NCBI GenBank assembly: GCA_022495995.1 | Contig: JAFEMH010000170.1 | Span: forward strand, 461,501-525,500 | Reading direction: 5' to 3' | Length of the DNA: 64,000 nucleotides | Source: Adenophora triphylla var. japonica | Lineage: Eukaryota > Streptophyta > Magnoliopsida > Asterales > Campanulaceae | Shown: positions 21,102-32,127 of the stretch, one piece after another | How positions within the stretch are numbered: position 1 is the stretch's first letter | Layout of the letters: every line of letters begins with the position of its first letter | The notes under the pieces: model-generated | The model's database searches: none | The model's input: the letters and a program-made list of their open reading frames with translations, nothing else | Told to the model about the DNA's origin: nothing | Position numbers and translations under genes: made by a program

Positions 21102-22163
21102 GCTTGCGATCAAAAGGAAAGCCGGGCCCAAGCTGCCGATGAGGTATTGACAACGGTTAACCTGGGAACAGCCGAAGAACCCAAAGAAACGCAGATTGGT
21201 AGCTTCTTCTCTGGAGATGAACGGGTTGCCCTGATTGAGTTGCTTAAAGAATTTATGGACGTCTTTGCTTGGTCTTACAAAGATATGCCTGGGCTGGATA
21301 CTTCTATCGTAGAGCACCGGATTCCTCTAGATCCAGAAATTAAGCCGATCAAGCAGAAGTTGAGGCGGATAAAACCTGAGTGGTCCTTGCAGGTGAAAGA
21401 AGAAATTGAAAAACTCCTACGGGTGGGCTTCATCAAAGTGATTGAATATCCGACTTGGTTGGCAAACATTGTAACAGTCACAAAAGCAAACGGAAAGGTT
21501 CGGGTCTGCGTAGATTTCCGGGATCTCAATAAGGCTAGTCCCAAAGATGACTTCCCTTTGCCCAACATTGATATGCTAGTGGATGCAACCGCAAACTTCG
21601 AGGTCAAGTCCTTCGTTGATGGTTTTGCGGGTTACAATCAAATCAAAATGGCTGAGGAAGATCAGGACAAGACAGCGTTTACAACTCCATGGGGTACTTA
21701 TTGTTACACAGTAATGCCATTTGGTCTGAAGAATGCTGGGGCTACCTATCAGAGAGCCGTCACTACCCTGTTTCATGACATGATCCACAAGGAGATTGAA
21801 GTGTATGTAGATGATATGATTATTCACTCGAAAGGGTCAGATGGACAGCATTTCATTGATCTGAGGAAGTTCTTCAACAGACTCCGAGAGCACTCCATGA
21901 GACTAAATCCAGCCAAGTGCACCTTTGGGGTTATTCGAGGTAAAGTCCTGGGGTACATGGTCACAGAGCGCGGCATCGAAGTAGATCCCAGAAAGGTTAA
22001 GGCAATCGTTGAAATGAAGCTGCCCAGAACTGTATCCGAGGTAAAAGGATTCATAGGTCGTCTACAGTACATCAGCAGATTCGTCAATCAACTGACCTCC
22101 ATGTGTGAGCCGATCTTCAAGCTACTAAAGAAGAATCAGGAAGTGGTTTGGAACGAGGAATGC
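21102..22163 (+). pseudogene. Tat-4 reverse transcriptase
   Basis: The best preserved RT of the window. Blocks: PKETQIGSFFSG and DVFAWSYKDMPGLD (pre-RT), LLRVGFIKVIEYPTWLAN, CVDFRDLNKASPKDDFPLP, FVDGFAGYNQIKM, PFGLKNAGATYQRAV, the active site YVDDMI (about 21803-21820), and the thumb/connection with GYMVTERGIEVDP and GRLQYISRFVNQLT. Catalytic aspartates are present. A TAA at 22164-22166 stands where Tat-3 has Gln, cutting the polyprotein between RT and RNase H. Confidence 0.9.
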
Positions 22164-22166
22164 TAA

Positions 22167-23288
22167 TTAGCTTTCGAGAGGATCAAAGCTTACCTTGTCA
22201 ATCCTCCCATTCTTTGTCCGCCTCACGGGAGCAAGCCTTTACTGCTATACTTGACGGTCACAGACACAGCCACTGGGGCTATGCTTGCACAAGAGAAGAA
22301 GGATTCAAAGATTGAGAATGCCATTTATTTCGTCAGCCGCAAATTCCAAGGTAGTGAGTTGAATTACTCTGCCCTCGAGAAGACATGCGCAGCTCTGGTC
22401 TGGGTGGTCGGAAAGCTAAAGCACTATTTGCTATCCCATACCGTACATTTGGTTTCCAAGACGGACCCGATCAGATACCTGTTCCAGGGTGACAGAGGTA
22501 ACATCTCCACCAGATTGGCGAAATGGACCTTCTTTTTAGCTGAGTTTGATATCAAATATGTGATCCGGAAATCGATCAATGGACATGATTTGGCAGATCA
22601 GTTGGCTGACTTCCCCAGTACAGAAGCCCGAGGACCTGATCTCCAATTTCCAGATGAGGGGATTCTTGCTATAGAAAGCGGCAACCGGTGGCAGTTATTC
22701 TTTGATGGAGCAGCGAACAAAAGAGGTAATGGCATCGAGATGGTACTAGTAGACCAGAACGACGTGCATACCCCCATAGCTATCAAGCTGAACTTCTCGG
22801 TTACCAACAATGCCTCCGAATACGAAGCTTGCATAGCTGGTCTAGAGGCTGCCCTCGAGCGACATGTGGAAGAGTTAGAAGTGTTCGGTGATTCCCAATT
22901 GATAATCAACCAAGCCGCCAACAAATGGAAAATTATAGATCCGCGTCTCCAGAAGTACCATGCTTACATTGCAGAGCTCGTCGGTCAGTTCAAGGAAGTG
23001 TCATTCCAGTTCCTGCCGCGAGACAAGAACAGATTTGTCGATGCCCTAGCTACTCTGGCCTCTTTGGTAGAAATCCCAGAAGGAAAGTCAATCAAACCGT
23101 TCAGGGTCGATAGGCGAGAAAATCCTGCATACTGTTGTGAAATTGAGATCAAAATCGTCAGTGAGCCGTGGTACAACCAGATCTTTCAATATCTCAAGTA
23201 TGGCGAAGCATCCTTCCCTGTTGACAAAGAAGGAGACTTAAAAGGTGTTCATGCCAAAAGCTTGCAAGCTCTAAAGAGACTATCAGCA
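22167..23288 (+). pseudogene. Tat-4 RNase H followed by aRNH
   Basis: The first part (to about 22620) is the Ty3-type RNase H: PPILCPPHGSKPLLLYLTV, GAMLAQ, YFVSRKFQGSELNYSALEKTC, ADQLADFPS. Its expected first catalytic Asp is not evident in LYLTVTD. The second part (about 22680-23080) is the archaeal-type RNase H with all four acidic residues visible: FFDGAAN, NNASEYEA, VFGDSQLI, RFVDALA. The frame is open through both and stops at TAG 23289-23291, four residues before VILGNELW. The pairing of a probably inactive and an intact RNase H is typical of the lineage. Confidence 0.85.
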
Positions 23289-23291
23289 TAG

Positions 23292-24440
23292 TATGTCATA
23301 CTTGGCAATGAATTATGGAAGAAAAGGGAAGGTTGCCCACTCCTGCTCTGTATCAGCAAAGAAAAGGCCCAAAGAGTAATGGAAGATGTTCATAACGGTG
23401 CCTGCGGACCTCATATGAATGCTCGATCCCATATGCATAGCATCATCAGACTGGGTTACTTCTGGATTACTATGGAGACTGATTGCATCCAGTTTGTGCG
23501 GACTTGCGATAAATGCCAGCGATTCTCCAACCTGAACCACATCCCTCCTCATGACCTATACTGTATGACAACTCTGTGGCCCTTCGCAACATAGGGAATT
23601 GATGTCATTGGGAAACTAACTCCACCCGGGAGCAATGGACATTCGTTTGTATTGGTTGCGGTAGATTACTTCACAAAGTGGGTAGAAGTTGCATCTTACA
23701 AAGTGCTCACAGCCAAGAAGGTCGCTCGCTTCATAAAGGAACAGATCTTCTGCCGCTACGGAGTCCCAAATGAGATCATTTCTGACAATGGAACCCATTT
23801 CGAAGGAGAAACTGATCGGTTACTCACTGAATACAAGGTCAAGCGCCATAAATCTTCACCGTACAGACCGCAGACGAACGGTGCTATTGAGGCTGCCAAT
23901 AAAAACTTGGAGAGAATCATAAAGAAGATGGCCGAACGAGGACGAGATTGGCCGGAGAAGCTGCATTTAGCATTATGGGGCTACCGCACTTCAATTCGAA
24001 CTGCCACCGGTGCAACCCCATACGCTCTGACTTACGGAATGGAGGCTGTCATGCCCATTGAATTAGAGATTCCATCCCTCAGGGTTTTGCTCGAGAATGA
24101 GGTGAATGAGATTGAATGGCTCCAAAGTCGATACAATGAATTGGCTCTATTAGACGAACGCAGACTAAAAGCCATGGAACATAACCGGGCGTACCAGAGA
24201 AGAATGGCCCGTGCTTTTGACAAGAAAGTGAAACCCAGGGACATCAAGGTTGGTGATCTGGTACTTAAGATGAAGCCCTCAAACCAGAGCAGTGCATTAG
24301 GCAAATGGGCACCTGTATGGGTCAGACCGTTTCTAGTGAACAAAATATTCTCCGGAGGAGCTATGCAGCTGAAAGATTTGGATGGCAACCCATTTCTGCA
24401 CCCCGTCAACGGCGACAAGTTGCGGAGGTATTATGTATGA
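23292..24440 (+). pseudogene. Tat-4 integrase
   Basis: A full-length Ty3/gypsy integrase in one frame except for TAG at 23592-23594, where relatives have Trp (FATWGID). Zinc-binding part: HNGACGPHM ... CDKCQRFSN. Core: Asp in VAVDYFTKWVE, Asp in IISDNGTHFEGE and Glu in NGAIEAANKNLERI, so the D-D-E triad is complete. The C-terminal domain runs to LRRYYV and a TGA at 24438-24440; it has LGKWAPVWVRPFLV where Tat-5 has WIGPFVV, so the G of the GPF motif is lost. Confidence 0.9.
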
Positions 24441-25042
24441 TCGAGTCTTTTCCCCCTCTATAATAAAAATAAATAAAAAAAGAGAGAAAATGATAAATAA
24501 AGGCGCAACAAAATTGTCCCAGATGAGACTGAAAACCTCTCAAAAGGCAGTCCATGCAAAAATAAGGGACGCGCCCGGTGCTAAAGAATATACCCAGCTA
24601 GACCGAAAACCCTAAAAAAGGGCGGTCTAGGTAAAACACAGGGTTGCACCATGTCCCCCTCCTATCTTCCCCTTTCTTAAACATAAAGTTAATTGAGTCG
24701 AACTACGGAGACCTGAGCCCCTTAGTTCTCTTTACTAAAGGGAAACGTAGGCAACCACTTGTGGTTCGGTCTAAATTGCTGCAAAAATCTCTCATCCTGC
24801 CAAAAAGTGTTTTGACTACAGTTCCAAAGCTTTTCAAAGGTTCATTCTGAGTTAATATTCTTTTTGATGAGTTCAAGCACGACCTGCTTTTGACTCAAAA
24901 AGCATGTTGCGAATAAAAGGAATAAATTTTTCAACATCTATTTCATCTGCATTAAGTAATCAAAGGATACTCAGTTTCCATACAAATAATTCCTACTCTC
25001 AAAACACAAAGCAAAATAGTTTCCTATCTCTCATAAAAGTGT
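24441..25042 (+). other. Tat-4 region between integrase and antisense ORF
   Basis: No sense frame. A nested hairpin lies at 24703-24750 (CTACG/CGTAG outside, CCCCTTAGT/ACTAAAGGG inside), followed by a second short inverted repeat CAACC/GGTTC. The 18-mer TTGATGAGTTCAAGCACG at 24864-24881 is identical to one in Tat-5 (52120-52137), in both cases 90-165 bases from the 3' end of the antisense ORF. Confidence 0.75.
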
Positions 25043-26614
25043 CTAGAAACTCATCCCCGCTCCCGAACTCGCTCCTCTGTCCTTCCTCTTCCTCGGTCCC
25101 CGGGAGGTCTTTGGCTTAGGAATGTCGAATAAATCGGTTTGAGCCCGTCCCAATTCAGGAATAACACGCATCGGTGGTTCAATCAGACCAGTCTCCCTCA
25201 AAGCGGCCCTAGCAATCCTCTCTTGTCTCAAGACTTCTCTGCGAGCCATCACCTCTAGATCATCTCTTAAAGAAGCCCTCCGGATCTCTTATTTTCGATA
25301 GTCCTCAGCAGCATCACCGATAACATTGTCTGGGTTTTCTAGTGCCTCTGTATCCCTGAAGGTCCGACTGGACGGATAATCTGCTCCCAAGTATTCCCGA
25401 CGGCGAGCCTCTATAGCCAACTGTGTAAAACCTTGATGATCCTCATACCAAATCAGATACTCTGTGGTCAAGAATGTAAACCCTCTGGACTGTCGAAGAA
25501 GTACACGAGTGGGAAGAAAACCCTCCAGAAAGGATCTGTTGAAAAACTGTATAACCTGGGGCTCGGTCATAGACATCGGAACAGCATCGGTCATCAGCCT
25601 CTCCCTCAAAGCTTGGACAATCTGCTGAGGGTACCTATACTGTCTGCTCACCAATAATGGGATACAGAAAGAAGATACATGCAAGCCTGGCAGCCTGACT
25701 ACTACTGATCCATCCTGAATGTCTCTCATGGTCTGTAAATTCCAGGCAGGAATCTAAAAGCTCAGATCAGTAGTCCCGTACCGTGACAATCTCATCTGCC
25801 AACTGTCAGCGGCCATATCCCTCAGCAGCCTGCGCGGCTGGGTCACCCAGGGCATTGCCACCTGACCCTCTGGTAATGGCCCAATCAAGCGTAACCTCTC
25901 AGAGAACCACAGAGATAACAAACCGGGGCTGCCTGCTCCCATGAAGTCTGATCCCCCTGCTAGCCTGTCAATGCCGTGGTAGGTCTCAGCCAGCAACAGT
26001 GGTACAATGTCCATCTCCCCTTTGCCAGATTGAATTTGACGAAGATCTACACCCCGGTCACCCCTCAGTTGCCTGACAATCTCCAGCAACACACTTGAGC
26101 AGACTCCGGCATATCCGCAGAAATAGTAAGCCGACAGGGTGAACAGCATGAATATATCCAAAGAGGAAGAAAGGTCAAACAGCTCAGGACGGGACAGGCG
26201 TAACCTAGCCATCCGAGTCAAGTCTATGGACCCATCACCCTGAATCATAAATAACACCTGATCCGCTGGCAGACACAAGAAGTCCGATAACTGCTCCACA
26301 ATCGACCGACCGTCCCGTGGGAATGCTACAGTTGTCGCCTCGCCCAAGCCTATCAATGCCCTAATGTCTTCCATGGTTGGGGTCAGGTCATTGTATGACA
26401 AAGAAAAGACATGACGCTCTGAGTCCCAGAAGCAGGATGCAGCCCGAACCAAATCCCAGTCGACCCTCCAGTCTTTTAAGGACCAAATGCACGGCATATT
26501 GTACCGCTTGTCAATAACCCTCCTATGTTTCCTCAGATGAAATCCCCAAATTTCGACAAAGTCCCGATGAAATTGACATTCCCGGGAAGCAACCTCTTTG
26601 TTATAATGCTCCAT
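25043..26614 (-). pseudogene. Tat-4 antisense ORF, DUF7745/plant-mobile-domain-like
   Basis: An extra gene on the strand opposite gag-pol, between integrase and 3' LTR. The start is placed at 26614 (MEHYNKEV), where the Tat-5 copy also starts (MDSSYVPR). The frame runs about 523 codons with two in-frame stops (25754-25756 TAG, 25289-25291 TAA) and no frameshift. Conserved with Tat-5: CIWSLKDWRVDWDLV, FWDSERHVFSLSYND, LTPTMEDIRALIG, DIVPLLLAETYHGIDRL, SPGLLSLWFSERL, and a Lys/Arg-rich tail (SRGPRKRKD) that could be a nuclear signal. Antisense extra ORFs are known in Tat elements; the domain name is my best guess from the PTMEDIRALIG-type motif. Function is unknown. Confidence 0.75.
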
Positions 26615-27484
26615 TGCAGCCGAAAGTATCAGTCTTGGCCAAAGAATTCGCTTATCTGCCAAATAGGGGCTGCTGGTTTCCTCTACTAAGAAGACAGTGT
26701 TTGCAAATGAAGCCTGAACCGGCTGTAAAAAGGACCTATTACGAACTCCTCTCAGTCGTGCGACACAATAGGCCAAGCAGACATAGCATATCGGGCGACA
26801 CATATTGGTTGATAGCATGCAGTATAGAAAAGCCTGCAGTGGTTACCCCAGAGCATTTTCCGACTCGCCGTTGCTATAATACACCTCCTACCCTCATATA
26901 CATGCCCATGAAAATACACGGGAGAGGACCCCTACTATCCACACCTATCTGAGACAATCCCAAAACCTCATGCACAAACCTGACAAAGCCGACCTTTTAA
27001 CACAATGATCGTGTTTCCTTCCCAGAACAGACAGACTCGTGCAAACAAGCTAACATAGGTTAATCTTTGCTAACAAGATAGCTTGGTTAGACGCAGCGCT
27101 TGGAGTTGTTGTTTCTCCCTCGCAGGTACAATGATCAACTGAGTCTCACCACACCTCGAAGAGTGGCCCTCAGGCCAAACCAAAAAAAAAAAAAAAAAAA
27201 AAAAGAAGAAAGAACAAAAAAGCCCGTATCTGTGATAGTCTCCCAAACAGAGCTCAGCAAAATCAACGGCCCCAAAAATCTCAAAAAAAGAAGCCAACTC
27301 CCCAGAAAGCAGAGTCCCCGGTTTACCAAGTAAAAATTTCAAAGATCAGTAGCCTCAAGGCACAGACAAAAGCAGAGTCCCCGGCCTCCCAAGCAAAGCT
27401 CAGAACACAAAAAGAAAAGCAAACAATCAACAAAGACCGTCCAGCAGCAAAACCGGTAAAAGAACAAACAAAAGGGAAGCAGTA
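26615..27484 (+). other. Tat-4 region upstream of antisense ORF
   Basis: This would hold the promoter of the antisense ORF. I see no clear TATA box next to the start and none of the GGTCCGTACGGACC palindromes that Tat-5 has there. An A-run stands at about 27181-27204. Open frames here on both strands are weakly biased and look accidental. Confidence 0.5.
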
Positions 27485-27796
27485 GCGTGAGACCCCTGGC
27501 AGCTACACTGATCCCCAACAGAGCAAAAGAAGTAGCGTGAGACCCCTGGCAGCTACACTTATCCCCAGCAAAGCAAAAGCAGAAGTGGTATGAGACCCTC
27601 CGGCATCCACGAAGAGAAGCAGCAGTAGTGTGAGACCCTCCGGCAACTACCCTGCACCAGCAGAAGTGGTATGAGACCCTCCGGCATCCACGAAGAGAAG
27701 CAGCAGTAGTGTGAGACCCTCCAGCAACTACCCTGCACCAACGAAGTGGTGTGAGACCCTCCGGCATCCACAAAGACCAGTTGTAGCATGAGACCC
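27485..27796 (+). repeat. Tat-4 minisatellite, left part (units of 35-51 bp)
   Basis: GAGACCC recurs at about 27488, 27538, 27589, 27631, 27673, 27715, 27750 and 27790, mostly at 42-base steps. The core is GAGACCCTCCGGCANCTAC. NA-1 inserted in the last unit and duplicated GACCC (27792-27796 and 40134-40138). The array continues after NA-1. Confidence 0.9.
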
Positions 27797-30321
27797 TGTG
27801 AGAGCCCGCGCTCGAGAACGAATCCCGTCGTCGTGCGAAAACGGCGAGTTTCCCTCGTGCTAATGTGCGTCGAATGCACTCGGTTTCTCATAATGGTTAC
27901 CCTTTTGAGTTTTGAAAATCAGAAGAGTCGCCACCCCATTTTATTTTAGGAAAAATGAAGATAAAACCTTTGTTTTGAAAAGAAGTGGGTTCGGGGGCTA
28001 AGTTACGAGAAGGGAAGGTGTTAGGCACCCTCCTCGCCCTTTCGGTCTCTAGCATGCACGCCGTCCTAGATTGATTTTAATTTGCCTTTTCAAAATGCCT
28101 TTTATGCCCTAACTTTAGAAAATATGTGTTTATGTACACGGGAGTCTCCTAATCTAGGTATGTTCATTTGATCGCAGCCGGGAATCAGTTTGGGTGGATT
28201 CACGATTGGTTTTGAAAATAGTTTGAATCACATTGAGAAAAAGAAAACAGGTAAAGGGGAGAGGGGGTTACGTACAAACTATACAAATTATACACAAAAG
28301 ATGGGAGACAAATCCCATGAATAAATGAATGTCCAAGCCAAGACATGTTGTGGTTCAAGGACTGCTGCAGATTCTCATGTTAATGTACCTGTCCAAAACT
28401 AATCCAAATCCAGAAACAAAACTTGGGATTGACTCCCAACATGTTAGAGAACACATATGAATATTTGTAGGATTTATGGATTAATTCATGAAGCTGAAAT
28501 CATGCCATGAACACAGAAGTCAAATCTGCCCAGAACAGGAAAACAGAGCACATCTCATTTTGATTCGAAATTTACATTATGAAGACATGCAAATCCTGGA
28601 AAACTCAAAACATGAAAGTTGAAGACCACACATCAAATATGAATCCTGGGAAGTTTGAAGTCTAGAAAACAAGTTTAAAGGTTTCAAAACACCTCTGACA
28701 TCTAATGTCAGAAACAGGACAGCTTCAATTCTGAGAGCATGCACTTGAATAAAAATGGAAAAAGGTCTTTCCTGAGGTCACAAAATTATTTAAAAGGCAT
28801 GAGTATTTTCCTTATCATGTTAAGAACAAATTTCGTTCTATAACTCAAACCCAGAAATCAAGTGTAGTTCATGTTCATTGCATGGAAAGACAAAGTGGTC
28901 AGCAACAGAATCTACTGGACAGCAGACATAGATCATGGAAACAAGCTTCAAAACATGATTTAAACATGGAATTAGACCTTGAAACTGAATGCAAGTACTC
29001 TAACATGTTATGAACATTATCAAGTGTTTATTTATGAACAAATGTGGACCAAAACTCAGATAATCATGAGAGAGCATGAAGTGGACAGATTGTGAGCACT
29101 TTGAAAGAAATTCCATTTGCATGCTTGAAACCTTCATTTAAAGCTTGGAGATGAACATGAAATGAACATGCATCATATATATACAAGATGGATCAGAAGT
29201 TTGAGCATTTACAACATATTTACATGGGGATTTCAAGCCTTAAACAAGAACTACATCAAAAGAAAATGGGGATCTAGCCATCTAATGACTAGACCCCAAA
29301 CTAAACCATGCAAAGACTTACATTTCTTACTACTTACATAGAGGATTCTTACCTAGTTTAGGTGGGTGAGGGTGTGCTTCCTTTGCTTCCAAGGGAAGGC
29401 TTTTTTGTTGATGTTTGTTTGAGAGTGTTTGAGTGTACTTGAATGTGTTTGTGTTTGAAGTAGTGTTTGTGTTTGAAGTAGTGTTTGTTTGTGGTGGTTT
29501 GAGGTGGTTTGATTGTGGTTGTGTGGTGGTGTAGGGGGCTGAAATGGAGAGAGTTTAGAGAGAGAATGGAGTGTTTGCTTGAATGCTTGAGTTGTTGTAG
29601 GATTGTAGAGAAAGGAGTATCTCCCCAAAAATGGTTGTCAAGGGGTTTTTTTTTTAATGAGGAAGAAGGAGATAGTAATACAGAAAGAGTTGGGAAATGG
29701 CGTGGGAGGTCCTTTCAACCAAGGCTGACCATGTGACCATGAAATGATATTGAAAGTCAAACAAGAAAAGGTATGACTAATGTGGCAATTCTTGGGAAGC
29801 AAAATGGGAAAAATCCCATGTTTGCTTCATTTTGGAAGGAAAAGTCACATGCTCCGCAACATCTTGTGATTTGTCCCACTGTTTGCCCATTTTTGCTTCA
29901 ACAACAAATCATTCATTATTTGGTTCCGCAACTGTTCCGGTGCGTGCACTTCAATGTCTCGGTTGTCCGCGGGCCAAACGTCAAAGTTGCTTGAAATAAT
30001 TTTGCGGTCGCAACAGTATATCTGAAATATGTTAGTGAGCAAGGAATATCATAATATGATTTTTAATGCACAAAATGATCGGTAAAGGACTGTTTTGACG
30101 TTACGGGTCTCAGTCCGGGGTCCCGAGATCCGTATTTTTGTAAATATGTCCGTTTACTCGATTTTTCGTCCTGATTAAGAATTTGGACTCCGTTTTTCCA
30201 TATCATGCACCGATAAGGCGAACGGACTTCCCGCGTGGCCAAATCGAGGTTCTAGGTCAATTGCAAAGGTTTAGACCAATTAACAAGGTTCGTCGGAGGG
30301 TGCGAGATCGGGGTGTCTACA
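27797..30321 (-). repeat. 3' LTR of NA-1
   Basis: In minus sense it starts TGTAGACACC at 30321 and ends CTCTCACA at 27797, 2525 bases. Differences from the 5' LTR that I saw: G/A at 27812, G/A near 29507, and a small cluster near 29926-29932. U5 holds CTTCCC...CGTAAC and CCCCCGAACCC (about 27985-28021) and the PBS echo TGGCGACTC (27925-27933). Small open frames inside it are Thr/Gln-rich low-complexity translations and are not called. Confidence 0.9.
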
Positions 30322-30362
30322 GAGCCCCTCGGCGAATCTCCTTGTAAAGTAAAGGGGATTCG
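30322..30362 (-). other. NA-1 polypurine tract with preceding hairpin
   Basis: In minus sense GCCGAGGGGCTC (30322-30333) directly precedes the 3' LTR. Just before it is an 11-bp stem (30333-30343 with 30352-30362, one mismatch, loop of 8) with arms beginning CGAATC and ending GATTCG. The PPT core equals that of Tat-1 and Tat-4. Confidence 0.85.
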
Positions 30363-30422
30363 ACGATCACTAAGAGACAACGATCTCGGCTAGGTTAACG
30401 GCTGGGCCCAAAGTAGGGCTTC

Positions 30423-30993
30423 CTACGTATCCCTTGCGGGAATCAAGCCTCCGTAGTTCTACTCAATCACACTTCAAACACAAGTATGGTCGAACTTGGG
30501 CGCCCAAGTTTCCTACGTATCCCGCGCGGGAATCAGACCAAACGTAGTTCGGCTTACTGTTGGAGAGGAAAAGACTTCTAGGCGTCTCAGTGTCCTATCG
30601 GTCAAGTCTCAGGATGTATTGAGATCATGATCTCTTTGCTGGGGATTTCAAGTGATAAGCTTTTAGACGGAAGGGGTGGTCGTGCCTGAGGTGACAGGCT
30701 GCCTACGTATCTCGCATGAGAATCAGACCAGTCGCGTAGTTCAACAAAGTAATCAAGGTAATCATTAGAGAGGTCAAATTCGGGGTGACCGAGCAGACCA
30801 GTGATGACATGAGAGAGGTCAAATTCAGGGTGACCGAACAGACCAAAAGTAACATGAGAGGGGTCAAATTCGTGGTGACCGAATGAGATGTGCCAGAGTA
30901 ACCAAAGTGACAAGCTTTTAGACAAAAATGGCGACCGAGCTCGAGTTCTCAAGCTGCCTACGTATCCCGCATGGGAATCAGGTCAAAACGTAG
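30423..30993 (-). repeat. four dispersed CTACG/CGTAG hairpins of NA-1
   Basis: Copies at 30423-30456, 30513-30547, 30703-30739 and 30958-30993. Each has outer arms CTACG and CGTAG and an inner stem around TCCC/GGGA. The copy at 30703 reads CTC/GAG in place of CCC/GGG, a paired change that keeps the stem. In minus (genomic) sense each reads GAACTACG ... GATTCCC ... GGGATACGTAGG, the same sense as in the Tat elements. Confidence 0.85.
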
Positions 30994-31232
30994 TTCGAAG
31001 GGGGTCCATCCCAATTGCTCGAGAGGACCCAAGGGTAACTAAGATAAACATTAGAGGGATCAAATTCGGGGTGACCGAATAGACCAAGAGTAGCACGAGA
31101 GGGGTCGAATTCGGGGTGACCGAACGGACCAAGAGCAACATGATAAGGGTCAAATTCAGGGTGACTGAACAGACAAAAAGTAACATGATAGGGGTCAAAT
31201 TCGGGGTGACCGAATAGACCAAGAGTAACATG
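30768..31232 (-). repeat. about 45-bp repeats with TTCGG-ggtga-CCGAA hairpin
   Basis: Three copies lie at about 30768-30890 and four at about 31048-31232. The unit is GAGGGGTCAAATTCGGGGTG followed by ACCGAA, a spacer and AACATGA. The arms TTCGG/CCGAA flank a 5-base loop; one copy near 31148 has TTCAG/CTGAA, again a paired change. Confidence 0.8.
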
Positions 31233-31577
31233 AGAGGATGATTGAAATTATGATTTATGATGATGATTATGATATGGCGGAAGTTGTAGCATGAAGAGAT
31301 GACAAAGTAATTGTATCCAAGTGTTTCTCAAAGTAAACAGACTACATGCATGTAACCTTACTAAAAACAAATTCGAGGATACGCTGCAAGTCATTGTTGA
31401 TGATGAATGGCGATTGATTTGCCATGAATGCCGTGTGATGAGATTTTTGATTCCTATGCTTCAATCGCAGGGAACAAGCTTCTTGCGGAGTCGAGACATG
31501 ATTTCTTTGTCCGAGTTCCACTTTGTACCCGGGGTGACAGTAGGTGACAGTCGCCTATGTATCCTGATGTGACAGGT

Positions 31578-32110
31578 TGCCTACGTATCCCGCATGGGAA
31601 TCAAACCAAACGTAGTTCGGGTCACTTAAGACTCGAGAAGGAACTTGATTGATTGAGATTTTGAAAAAGGTGTGGTCGTACCTGAGGTGACAGGCTGCCT
31701 ACGTATCCCGCATGGGAATCAGACCAAACGTAGTTCGGGTCACTTAAGACTCGAGAAGAAACTTGATTGATTGAGATTTTGAAAAAGGTGTGGTCGTACC
31801 TGATGTGACAGGTTGCCTACATATCCCGCATGGGAATCAGACCAAATGCAGTTTGGGTCACTTAAGACTCGAGAAGGAACTTGATTGAATGAGATTTTGA
31901 AAAAGGTGTGGTCGTACCTGATGTGACAGGTTGCCTACGTATCCCACATGGGAATCAGACCAAACGTAGTTCGATTCACTTAAGACTCGAGAAGGAAAAA
32001 AGGCGTTTGAGATCGGTTAAGATTTTGACAAAGGTATGGTCGTACCTGAGGTGATAGGCTGCCTACGTATCCCGCATGGGAATCAGACCAAACGTAGTTC
32101 AGGTCACTTA
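31578..32110 (-). repeat. 119-bp tandem repeat, about 5 copies, each with the hairpin
   Basis: Hairpins at 31581-31615, 31699-31733, 31817-31851, 31935-31969 and 32063-32097 are spaced about 118-128 bases apart. Between them lie GGGTCACTTAAGACTCGAG and GGTGTGGTCGTACCTG. The third copy has changed bases in both outer arms (CTACAT and ATGCAG), one of them compensating. Confidence 0.9.
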
Positions 32111-32127
32111 ACATGAAAACATTTTTT

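Noticed and set aside
25043..26614. Antisense frame as an ordinary host gene
   Set aside because: A homologue occupies the same place and strand in Tat-5, so it belongs to the element family, whatever its ultimate origin.
27339..27891. Minus-strand frames with repeated MPEGLTPL-like text
   Set aside because: They follow the Tat-4 minisatellite units, one runs into the NA-1 LTR, and no independent gene evidence exists.
29353..29628. 91-codon frame in the NA-1 LTR, repeated at 39166-39441
   Set aside because: Thr/Gln/His-rich low-complexity translation of TTTGTG-type repeats within the LTR; duplication only reflects the two LTRs.
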